A stretch of DNA of 64,000 bases, from assembly GCF_905163445.1 (NCBI RefSeq), contig NC_053197.1, forward strand, positions 11,098,001 through 11,162,000, given 5' to 3'. This document shows, in pieces, positions 36,670 through 46,429 of this stretch (position 1 is its first letter; the number at the start of each line of letters is the position of its first letter). This DNA comes from Pararge aegeria (lineage: Eukaryota; Arthropoda; Insecta; Lepidoptera; Nymphalidae). Below the pieces are notes generated by a model. That model did no database searches. It had not been told where the DNA came from and saw only the letters and a list, made by a program, of their open reading frames with translations. The position numbers and the translations under genes are program-made.

Positions 36670-39600
36670 TTAAGGGAAATAAAAAATTGCAGGGTTGTGG
36701 TTGTAAATGCACTTAGTCACGTAGAATGATGCCTCGCAGATATCTTTGTATGATTCCGCTGAAAAAAATATAGATCAATAAATAATAGGATGCAAAACAT
36801 TATGGCTCTATGTTCTCGTGTGCCAGCGATACAAACACTTCGTTATCTTATATAATATGTTAGCAATATTTCGGTGTTTCATCCAAATTTTTCCAAATTT
36901 GCAATATTGCTTTAATCTTTCTTGGTGCACGAAGGTAAACATATTTTTAATTTTTTTACTAAAGGCAAATTCAAAATTAATTTATTTCAAGTAGGCCTAA
37001 CCTAACCTTTATAAGCACTTTTGAAAAGTATGTCTGTTTGTACTGACTCTACCACCGGTTCGGAATGCAGATTTTACCGAGAAGAAGCCGGCAAGAAATT
37101 CAGCAGTTTCTCTTTTCCAACATCATTTTACAATTTAACAAACATTGTTCTATTTAGTGTAAGATGAAAGCGGAGCAGATTGCTTCCAGGCAAACTTGTC
37201 ATTAAGAAATATAGTAACTTCTATGTATTAAATGTGTTTTTATACATTGTTTAAACTTATGTAGTGGTAAATCTAATTTTACCTTCGGTATCGGTTATAA
37301 AAGCATAAAGTACCTACTCAGCCCCACCAGGATTTTCTGCACTTTTCTAAGACGATATGCTGATATCACTAATTTATGACCGCAGAGAGATATAGCATTA
37401 GGTTTCATCATCATCATTATCAACCCATTAGCGGTCCACTACAGAGCACGGGTTTCTTCTCACAATGAAAAGGTATGTGGCCGTAGTCCATAAACCTGGC
37501 CAAGTACGGATAGAAAACTTTCACACGCATTAGAGAACATGGTAGAGAACTCTCAGGCATGCAGGTTTTCTCACGATGTTTTCCTTCACATTCACAAGTG
37601 AATTACATTGTTTAAAAAAACACACATAGCTCTTAAAAGTTAGAGGTGCGTGTCGATAATCGAATACGGTCTAAATAAAAGGTAGGCTGAAATCCTTACC
37701 ATGGGATTCTTAAACGAACATAGGTACTTACAAACTTTTTTGCAAGCCGTTATTGCATCTTTAGCTGGTTGCTTTATTTCCTCTGGAAAAAGTAAATCTG
37801 CTTGTTTCATCGCTGCTTCGTAGTTAAGTTTATTATTTTTCACCTGTGAAATTATACCACGTAGTTAAAAAAATTTTTTCATCCCCCGAGTAAAACATGA
37901 CAAAAAGTAAAAAATACATGTTTTAATTATTTTTTACACAATACGGTGTAAAACAGTATGGTATCATAACATTAACTAGGGTATCTATATCAATGTCTAT
38001 GTCATCGAAGTTCCCAAACGAATGTAGCGATTTTGTTGCGGTTATTTATGTTTAGAAGATGACGTTATCAAGATGGTTACATTTTTGAAGATCTTTCGAA
38101 GCATTTGACAACAGGACGCAATACTCAGTGCGTTCAAAATCAGTGATATTGTCTAAATTAAGGAATTAAAGTTTTTATTAGATAACTCTTTCCACAAGTT
38201 AAACGCGGACGAAATTGCGGATCATAATGCATCAAGGAAATATCCAATGAAAATTGTTTCCCGTTGACTGCCAAAAAATCAGTTTATTGTTATTTCGTTT
38301 ACCCAACATTCGAAATAAAATATTAACGAATTTCTTTACCAATATTTGAATACATACCGCATTAGCCATCTTCATGATACAAGCTACATAACACATGACC
38401 TCTTTCTCTTCTATGAATACCCCCTCACTCAAAGGATCGATTTTCTCTAAAAATACAAATCGTTATTCAGTAGGTAACTACATACATATTCAACGTGTAA
38501 ACGAAAACCTAAATAATACTTTAGAGGCTTAAGAGGTACATTACTTACTGTCTTTGAGACATATCAGAAATGCTATAAATAATAGTTTTAAGAATACCAT
38601 TGCCATAGTTTTTACTGAAAGAAATAAGATACAGCCCTAAACCACATGCAAAATTAAAATCACGTGACTTCGGCCCCTTTATTAAGTACGTGCCGCTTAA
38701 TTTAGGCACTATGCACGTGTCGGTTTTTATCTTCAATAGGGTTGTCAAAAATAAATATGCTTCTTTTAATTTAAAGTTTTTACACGGTGATTCCTTATGA
38801 AATATACCTATGAACCCTTCAACATTATTTCGTAATTCCGTAACACGATGTGTAGAAAGCAACAAATAGAAAATACTTTCAAGGGGGGTCCTATTTCTTT
38901 TTAAGAAAGCTCTGACCAGAAGATGGTCATAGAGTGCTTAAACACCCCTTGCCCCAGCACCCCGTGCGACCAGATAATAACGAAGTACTGGGCCACATAC
39001 CAACAAACAATTTACAGTGTCGGTTGAGTGGACGATGTCCCCATTTCTTACGTTAACCGGACTTTGGTCTCATTCATATAATCTTCTTAATCACCGTTCG
39101 ATCACCTCACTCTCCCACCGTAATCCTGATCCGAGTGTTATAGGAGACGTTCTAATGATGTTGTTCATTCCGATCTTCTTGGTGACGCTGATGAAAACAA
39201 AGGTAACCTACCGGGGTGGCTACCCACAATCCGACAAAAGAATAGACTTTCTTTATGTGGTACGAATTATCAGCTTACCATCTGCAACATTATTTTTTGG
39301 TTGACAGGTTTTTCGCATCATCTTTCCCGTTGATTTTATTTGTTTCATCGTCATCTGGGTTAAAACATATATGTTTAGTATTACGATTGAAGTGGTTGAT
39401 AACATTCAGTGCAGTTCCTTGGAGAGGGACCTAGTTCAATCTCCAGCACATATCTCTTAAATTTTTGAAGTTAAGTGCGTTTCAAGTAATTCCCCTGGTT
39501 TAACGGCGAAGGAAAACATCGTGAGGCAATCTGCATGCCTAAGAGTTTTCTACTATGTTCACAAAAGCTTGTTAAGTCTACCAATCTGTACTAGGCCAGC

Positions 39601-40103
39601 GTACGGTCTTAACCCATCTCACCCTGAGAGGAAATCCGTGCCCTATAGTGGGCTGTCAATGGCTGCTAATGGTAATGATCATTACTAGCATTGGTAAATA
39701 AGTGCTAATTTTGATGTACCAAATCCTAAACAACATTTACCTGACAGTAAAAAATTGTTCTTGTTGTTTCTACTTTTTCTAATTGTTTAATTCATTATTC
39801 CCTGTTGTAAGTATCTAATATATTTTAAGGGCTCAATAGAGTTTAGGAATACTTTGAATTATAAGCAATATTGTGAAGTTATTGACAAGGGCAGCGATTC
39901 TTTTTGGAAGCTTAACTGTGCACAAAGGTTATAATATAATATTATGCCTGCCCTTTTTTTGTCCTCCTGCTGAGCATATGCCCTCTCTTTCATAAGAGGA
40001 ATTTGGATTTTAGTTGTGGTATACAATAGTTATCAATAGAACTCACCGCGTTACAAAGTGCAATTGCGACCAGAAATTTTACGACCGCTATAAGAATGGA
40101 CAT
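36670..40103 (-). CDS. Odorant-binding protein B (array member, inverted)
   Basis: Five exons on the minus strand: 40047-40103 (ATG), 39279-39354, 38358-38446, 37732-37843, 36670-36758 (TAA). 423 bases, 140 residues, all phases (0,1,0,1) consistent and introns GT-AG. Exon 1 is a signal peptide (MSILIAVVKFLVAIALCNA). Exon 2 opens with ATG and reads MTMKQIKSTGKMMRKTCQP. Six cysteines spaced 26-3-40-10-8 (RKTC, MCYVAC, ITAC, DIC, TKC). The C-terminus reads CIYNHNPAIFYFP, matching the NFIFP ends of C, D and E. AATAAA overlaps the sequence just after the stop (TAACAATAAA), so the 3' UTR is minimal. It is head-to-head with gene C. A second possible first exon lies inside intron 2 (see 38549-38606). 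Confidence 0.93.
37408..37690 (-). repeat. SINE family 2, reverse copy, in OBP B intron
   Basis: Runs from TCATCATCATTATCAACCCA through CAGGCATGCAGGTTTTCTCA and GATGTTTTCCTTCAC to a decayed head. It stops about 40 bases before exon 37732-37843. Confidence 0.8.
38549..38606 (-). other. Candidate alternative signal-peptide exon of OBP B
   Basis: Minus strand: ATG then MAMVFLKLLFIAFLICLKD, ending at a good donor (GACA/GTAAGT) in phase 1. That is exactly the phase needed by exon 3 (38358-38446), giving a Lys codon across the junction. A plausible acceptor (TTTCTTTCAG) lies 12 bases before the ATG. Using it would skip the exon that carries cysteine 1. Confidence 0.4.
39425..39685 (+). repeat. SINE family 2, forward copy
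   Basis: GACCTAGTTCAATCTCC head remnant, GAAGGAAAACATCGTGAGGC, GCATGCCTAAGAGTTTTC, TACGGTCTTAACCC and GTGCCCTATAGTGGGC. In intron 1 of OBP B. Confidence 0.8.
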
Positions 40104-40138
40104 GGCCTATTCTTTCAGACCTTGATCTTGTCTGTCCA

Positions 40139-40146
40139 CTTATATG
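40139..40146 (-). promoter_or_regulatory. TATA-like box of OBP B
   Basis: CATATAAG on the minus strand, about 36 bases before the ATG at 40103, so the transcript leader must be short. Confidence 0.5.
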
Positions 40147-41309
40147 AAGTGCGATAATTGATTAATGACAAAGCTACCTTTAACACTTACTGGTGATGGT
40201 GTTGTTATTGACTCCATGATTTATGGGAGCCTTCTGTCGGACTCAAATATAGACTACAGTGACTTTTTAATTTTTGAGTCAAGAATATTTTAAGGTATAT
40301 CGTGTTTGGAAACAATTAAATTGAACTAAGAGAAACAAAGTATGACATTAAAGAAGCCTGAATACTCCCTCGCACTCAATTCCTATGACAAAAATAATAG
40401 CCTCGTCAAACTTAGGTACCTACTCAAGCAGACTTGACTTTTTTCACTGGACTTTGGAGGTTTGCTGTGGTAGCGGTTTATTGGTTTGGCCACGTTAAGC
40501 CGTTGGTGATGATAATTATCTCAAATACTTGATTATTATAACTAAGAGTTGAAGTTTATTGAAGAAACCGACCGAATTGAAGAAGCTAGGTGGATCCATA
40601 CCCCTCTCCCCTGGCTTAATGAGGATAAATGAGGAAGCCTCGGCTGCTGTGGGAGTTAAGACAATAGTTAGGCGGATTGTAAGTACATATAATTGGTAAG
40701 TCAAGTTGATATTAGTATTCAAAAATTATGGTCACCAGACTAAACGCGAAAGAGTAACTAGGAAGATAGATTCCAATTACCAACGTTATAATTTGTACGG
40801 TTTAATAACACGTCTATGATGATATGCACAATAGACAGATATCTACTTATTTCACAATTTTGAGAATTATGAGTTTTTCTACTTCATGAAACAGAGACTT
40901 CGTTAACAATATTGATATCAAGGAGTAATACCCACTTTACTGTAACGTGTTATAGTCGATCCTTGAATGGGTACTATTGAAGTTTGCAATTTCATACTAC
41001 CTACTAGAGTACTCATAGATATACAAGCGATTGGAATAAGGACCAAAGGATATTTGTTAAAAAGGAGTGAATATTCACCTGTTTTGGTTCACCATTTACT
41101 TTAGTGGAAGAAAATATATTTTGTGCAGATCCCACATACCTAGTGCGAGGGATAAATAAGGAAAAGAAAAAAAACCTTCAGGTTTTATTTTCTTGAATAT
41201 TATTTATTTGTAACAGTTCAAGGTACGTAGAAAGCACGTTGCGTTTTTGATATAAAAATTTACGACTTGTCAATATTTTTATCTAGTTAACCAAATATCA
41301 TTAATCATC

Positions 41310-41560
41310 ATTAATAGCCTATAAAAGTCCACTGCTGGGCTAAATGCAACCATGGACTTTGACATACCATAATCACCACGCTGGGCAGACGAGTTGGCGC
41401 AGTAGATGGTAGTAGTAGCACAGAGGACGGTGCTGCCTATTCTCCGTTATATTTCCCTTAGTCCTCCCCTTACGACACCCGTGGGAAGAGGAGGGCTGGT
41501 GACATCTGTATTCTGATCTGCCGTCACTTCACGGTATACACATAAATACACGTAAATTAC
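41310..41560 (+). repeat. Dispersed repeat family D, copy 1
   Basis: Shares ATAGCCTATA, TCC.CTGCTGG, ATAATCACCACGCTGG, GTAGTAGTAGCACAGAGGAC and the CCTTAGTCCTCC block with 57128-57340. The intergenic space between head-to-head genes B and C contains this repeat. Confidence 0.7.
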
Positions 41561-41708
41561 ATTGTAATAGGTAAGTACTATACATGTAGCATAGGATTTA
41601 TAACGAGGCTGCTCTTCTTGACAATATGACACTAATAGCATATTCAGTAATGTTATCAATCATTCAAATGTCTCTCGTTCTTTTATTTAAATACCAAAGT
41701 AATGCCTT

Positions 41709-41715
41709 TATAAAG
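41709..41715 (+). promoter_or_regulatory. TATA-like box of OBP C
   Basis: TATAAAG 46 bases before the ATG at 41761. Confidence 0.55.
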
Positions 41716-41760
41716 TGATGTATATGGAAAAAAATCCGAGTTTACGTTTTGCTCTCCAAT

Positions 41761-44459
41761 ATGGTTAATCTAAATCCTTGTGTTGGCTTTTTGGTTCTTA
41801 TGTTGTGTTTTATGCACTATCAATCAATATATGCGGTAAGAATAATATCTCCCTTATTTAACGTTTAATACTTTCTCCCACGTGAATCAATTGGGCTCAA
41901 AATTTCAATTGGGCTTTTTCGGCACGCACGCAACGAAAGAGAGAGAGAAAAAAAGAGTAACAGACGATTTTCGGCACAGCAACTTTGGGGAATATGTAGC
42001 CCTCATCCTAGATATTGCCATAGCATACTTTAAAAACAGGAAAACTTAGAGCGGCATTTCGAAAAACACCCTTTATTACTTATGCAAAATATCTTAAGAC
42101 GCATGCCTCACCTCTGTAAACAGAGTTGGCATGCGTCTTTGGAAATTCTTAATCCCGAGAAAACGGTCGCAGCTGTATTTTTAAATAACTGAAATAAACG
42201 AAGTCGCCAACAAAACTATAATATTTTTTAAAAAGTGCAAGTGCCGACATTTTTTGTATAAGCTTTTGTAAAATCTACCTAAGTATGTATTTTTTTTAAT
42301 CCCTAAGATGACAAGACAGCAACTCAAGAACTCAGGAAAACTCATGAAAAAATCATGTATGCCGAAGAACGATGTCACAGAGGGTAATTATATATTTATT
42401 TCAATTTCAAAATGTTTGGTTCTAATCCTTACTAATATTATAAATGCGAAAGTGTATTTGTTTATTGATTTTGGCATTGAGTTAGCGCCAAGGACGGAGA
42501 GTAACTTTAATTTACTGTTCTGTACAGGTACATTGAGTACAGTGTATGTATTAATTTTTTGTACCTTAGTTAACGTTTATTATTTTTAGAACAAGTTGGC
42601 CAAATAGAGCAAGGAAAATTTATAGAAGAAAGAAATGTGATGTGTTACGTTGCCTGCGTTTATTCAATGACTCAAGTGGTACGTACTTCTGGCATGTTTT
42701 ATCTAGTTATCACAGCATAAGTCATAACTAAGCATGCATTACACCTTAGCTGGAAAAAAAAAATACCGATAATATCTCTAAACCTTTTAGCGGTTTAACG
42801 ATTAGCTTTTCGACAACAGAAGTAAAGTTATTACTTTAGAAACTACTAAGAAAAATTAAATTTTTTTACGAGCTAAGCCGCGGGCAGACATCTTTGTAAT
42901 TTGGTATACTTACATGTCTTCATGCTATGAAAAAGGACTTTCTATAACGATCTCTCAAATTAAAAATTGTTAACGAACGAAGTTTTAGAATCAACTCTAA
43001 AGTCCACGCAGACGAAGTCGCGAGCAGAAGCTAGTAATTTATATTTTTTTACTTAAAACTAAATTCAAGAGCCCTGGGTTTTTCTAGAAACCCACAATAA
43101 TCTTAGCCGTGTATTTGTTTTGTTCATTAAATTTAATTAGTTAGATGATGATTCATAATCATATGATTAAATACTAAATTATACAACGATAGATATAGTC
43201 TCTTTTTTGCTATGCTTAAAACCAGGCCGTATTTGCGAGTTATTTCTCCAAATGTTTTTCATCAAGGTATTAAAGCGAACTAGAAGTTCGCAAATCTGTA
43301 CCTGCATAACGGTAGTATAAGTTATACTAACTTCTAATGTATAACGTAATATCCAATCTTGATGTTTCTAGCAACCTCTAACGTTTCTAGGTAAAAAACA
43401 ATAAATTAAATCACGAGGCCGTAATAAAGCAAGTCGATATGATGTTTCCGCCTGATATGAAAGATGCGGTTAAGGCAGCTGCGGAAAACTGCAAGGATAT
43501 AGGTAAGTAAGATAACTGCTGCGTTAATCCATCTTTTTTTTTGCGTGGTGGAAAAGCTTTATTGCTAACTCCGATTCTTGGGCAGGACGGAGGTTAAGTG
43601 GGACTCCCCCCTCTGAAAGGGGGTTTACCCAAAGTTTAGTTAAAGACCACCACGGCATGTTCGTCTTGTTGGCTTTGACAGGCGCCCAGGGAACACCGAT
43701 ATATACTTCCCGAACGTTTACCACCTATCCCAAACGATTGCTGCGGCTCCCGTGCTAACGAGGTGGGGAACAGGAGAGCTTGAACCCCTCCCTCAGGCCG
43801 TAGAGGCTTGTATAGTGACGGGTAGCTAGCCTAATAGCTACCCGCCGCCTCCCAAAAGATGCTAGCGAGCGGCGAATTGCCACCGTCTTCATCCCACTCG
43901 TCTACGTCAGAGCTGATGCGTGTCTCGAGCCGCTCCGCCGCCTCCTTTTACGATATGACGTATTCGCAGAAGTCGGCCACGGCTTCTCTCGTTATTTCTC
44001 CTGTAGTTGTTTGTACCTCGTTTGTACCCGGGTCAAGTCAAGTATAGGTAGGTTCTCTGTCAACACATTATCAATAGGATAATCCCAGGATAAAGGCCGT
44101 ATTCCACCACGCTTGCCCAGTGCGGATTGGTGGACGTGTGTCCATTGGTGGAAACAAACTGAAAATTTTTATTATGATATTATTCCAATGATATAGAATA
44201 TAGAACGTATATAGGTAATCCTATGATTCAGTGACCAGACCAGAAGAAGGACGTTTGTTTCTTGGTAAGGTTTTCAAATAAATTGATGTTAAGCGGATCG
44301 AAACAAAAACATGAAGAAATTGACCATTCAGATTATCCCGATGATCCCGATGATGATTTTTTTATTTCAGGCAAGAAATACAAAGACATATGCGAGGTTT
44401 CATATTGGACGGCCAAGTGTATGTATGATTATGATCCGAAGAATTTTGTATTTCCTTGA
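41761..44459 (+). CDS. Odorant-binding protein C (array member)
   Basis: Five exons: 41761-41835 (ATG), 42308-42383, 42590-42678, 43391-43502, 44371-44459 (TGA). 441 bases, 146 residues, consistent phases, GT-AG introns. Exon 1 is a 25-residue signal peptide (LNPCVGFLVLMLCFMHYQ). Exon 2 starts at ATG right after the acceptor (MTRQQLKNSGKLMKKSCMP). Cysteine spacing 26-3-40-10-8; C-terminus AKCMYDYDPKNFVFP. Closest in the window to gene E (MTRQQLKNSSKMLKKSC, YWTAKCIYEDNPKNFIFP), although D lies between them. Intron 2 and intron 3 carry Helitron-like pieces, and intron 4 carries a GC-rich LINE fragment of about 500 bases. Confidence 0.95.
42420..42520 (+). mobile_element. Helitron-like 5' fragment in OBP C intron 2
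   Basis: TTCTAATCCTTACTAATATT then ATAAATGCGAAAGT and GACGGAGAGTAAC. This is the start of a very common lepidopteran non-autonomous element, probably a Helitron. Confidence 0.6.
42740..43040 (+). mobile_element. Helitron-like 3' fragment in OBP C intron 3
   Basis: Two tail-like motifs: GAGCTAAGCCGCGGGCAGAC and, at the end, GACGAAGTCGCGAGCAGAAG followed by CTAGTAA. A short GC-rich hairpin followed by CTAG is the expected 3' end of a Helitron. Confidence 0.55.
43540..44060 (+). mobile_element. GC-rich LINE-like 5' fragment in OBP C intron 4
   Basis: A sharply bounded GC-rich block starting GCGTGGTGGAAAAGC, with a leader and then an ATG at 43859 opening a 62-codon Ser/Ala/Pro-rich frame (SSSHSSTSELMRVSSRSAAS). 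The layout (GC-rich leader then a Ser-rich ORF1 start) fits the 5' end of a non-LTR retrotransposon cut off after about 500 bases. Family not identified. Confidence 0.5.
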
Positions 44460-45104
44460 ATTCTGGCGATTAAAGTTGCTTAACTTATCTGTTTTTTGTT
44501 TTTTATCTTTTGATCATAGATTTTTTGATTTAAATTAAGAACATAGAATTTAGTGCAATCTCACCTAAATTAAAGTGTATATGTTGCTTGAGATGGTAAG
44601 CTTTTGCCTAGAAAATGCGTATTCGTTCTTATTTTAAAGGTATAATCCGGAAGTTCGATCTCGGAAAGACGTTTCAACTCCGACGCGTTTAAAAATAGAA
44701 CACGCAAATAGCATCGTGCGTGTTGATGGGTTATTGAGGTCATAGAGATTTTGCGCCTAATTTCTTGATAAAATGGTCAATGGGGAACATATATCGAATA
44801 GTTCCTTAGCATTCTCCAAAAAATATCATTTTTTACGACGGACCGACTTTTTCACGTAAACCCTCCTTTAGACATTTTTTGTTAGTGGAATAACCGCTAC
44901 CTTTCGGTTCAAAGTGGTAAGGTTAGAATCTTAAGCGCAATTTCAGTCTGTCTCCGAGAATAACCGCCTGATATAATTCTGGATCATATTGGAGAACTTA
45001 AACTCATTGTAATCAGAAGGTATCTTTACATACGCAACTGGTGGATAAAAAAACTGATTGATGCTACACTGGTTCCACTTATAAAGCGTGTAGACTGTAG
45101 CGTG

Positions 45105-45285
45105 TACAGATCTGCGCAGCCGTAAACAAGAGAACATGCTTAGAATACCTCCCATAAAACGGCTTAGAGTCACTCAGCAGGCGATGGACAGAGCTAGCCC
45201 AGAGCATCTACGTGATGATCAGAAATGAAGAAACCAGGGATACCGACATAGCTCAGTGTGCTGCGAAGCTGAAGTGGCACTGTAA
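45105..45285 (+). mobile_element. LINE reverse-transcriptase-region remnant
   Basis: The block CGGCTTAGAGTCACTCAGCA, GCGATGGACAGAGCTAGCC and GATACCGACATAGCTCAGTG resembles the segment 'Q.AMERA.L...LRD..RN..IR..T...DI' near the end of lepidopteran LINE ORF2 proteins. Frames are broken. Confidence 0.55.
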
Positions 45286-45804
45286 ATAATAGCATGAGTA
45301 TAAGTACTCAAGGCAGACAAACGATATAAAAGATGTCCATTGGATCCAAACAGCACAAAACTGGGTGACAAATCCCTACAAAAGCCTTATATTCCGCATT
45401 GGACCTGCGGATGAGATGATGGGAATCCTTTATAGTAATACGAAGTGTGTCTATACATAACGTATTTATTTGCAAGTACATTATGCAAATACCTTTAATT
45501 ACTTTAAATTCCAACTGATTACGTTTTTTTCTGAAACATCTCATCAAAATTCCTTTGTGCTGCTAAAAATTACGAGTACTTAAAGATACCTAATAATACC
45601 GACTAATAATAACCTAGCCCTGCCCCGTGGTTTTCCTGCTTTAGCTATAGGTTGTAGCGTGATATCCTATAATAAATATCTTCAATAACCGAGGAACATA
45701 ACACAAAAAACAATCGAATCGGACTGGTTTGTTCAAACATACATATACAAACATACGTCTAACGCTTCATGGTTCGTGATAATACTGCTTTGTTTTTTGC
45801 TTTC

Positions 45805-46035
45805 CATTATTAAGCAATTACCGGTCCACTACAGGGCACGGGTTTTCTCTCAGAATGAGAAACGTTAAGGCAGCAGACCAACACGTTGGCGGCGTGAGGA
45901 TTGGTAGACTTCACACGGCCTTGAGAATTCACCTTATGGAGAACTCTCAAGCATGCCGTGAAAGCAAGAAATATTTAAATGCTTAAGTTAAAAACGCACA
46001 TTACTCCGAAAATTTACAGTTCAAACCTTTGCATT
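45805..46035 (-). repeat. SINE family 2, reverse copy
   Basis: ATTACCGGTCCACTACAGGG, GGATTGGTAGACTTCACACG, GAGAACTCTCAAGCATGC. The part with the tRNA-like head is decayed. Confidence 0.8.
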
Positions 46036-46374
46036 TACATGCATTGAATTAAAAAAAAATGTAAGTAGGCAAAAAAAGGTCTATTAATTAACTCAGATTG
46101 GGTTGGAACTTCCTGATAATATGCAAACACACAAACTGTCCAGTCTTATTAGTGTAGATAATAATAGGATAAGATTATAAGGTACGAAGTATTTTGCTTT
46201 ATTGCCCTCAACATAATTACCCGTAACGAACGTTAACTGCTAAGTCTCAAAACGTTTTGTTAATATATCATTACGCAGAAAATTAAGGGTTAGAGAAAAT
46301 TTAGATTTAATAGGCCAGTGATTTGAAAATTTTGATGTTTAAATTATACCGATACTAGCAGTTTAGTTTCAGTT

Positions 46375-46381
46375 TATATTT
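46375..46381 (+). promoter_or_regulatory. TATA-like box of OBP D
   Basis: TATATTT about 50 bases before the ATG at 46430. Confidence 0.4.
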
Positions 46382-46429
46382 GGAAACACGTTGACACAAT
46401 TTTCCAATTATTAGTGAGATCTTTTTAGA

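Larger units (their letters stand above)
44460..46370. other. Intergenic, OBP C to OBP D
   Basis: No exon supported. Contains a LINE fragment (45105-45285) and a SINE family-2 copy (45805-46035). Confidence 0.5.

Noticed and set aside
45308..45547. 79-codon minus-strand frame
   Set aside because: No family resemblance, next to a dead LINE fragment.
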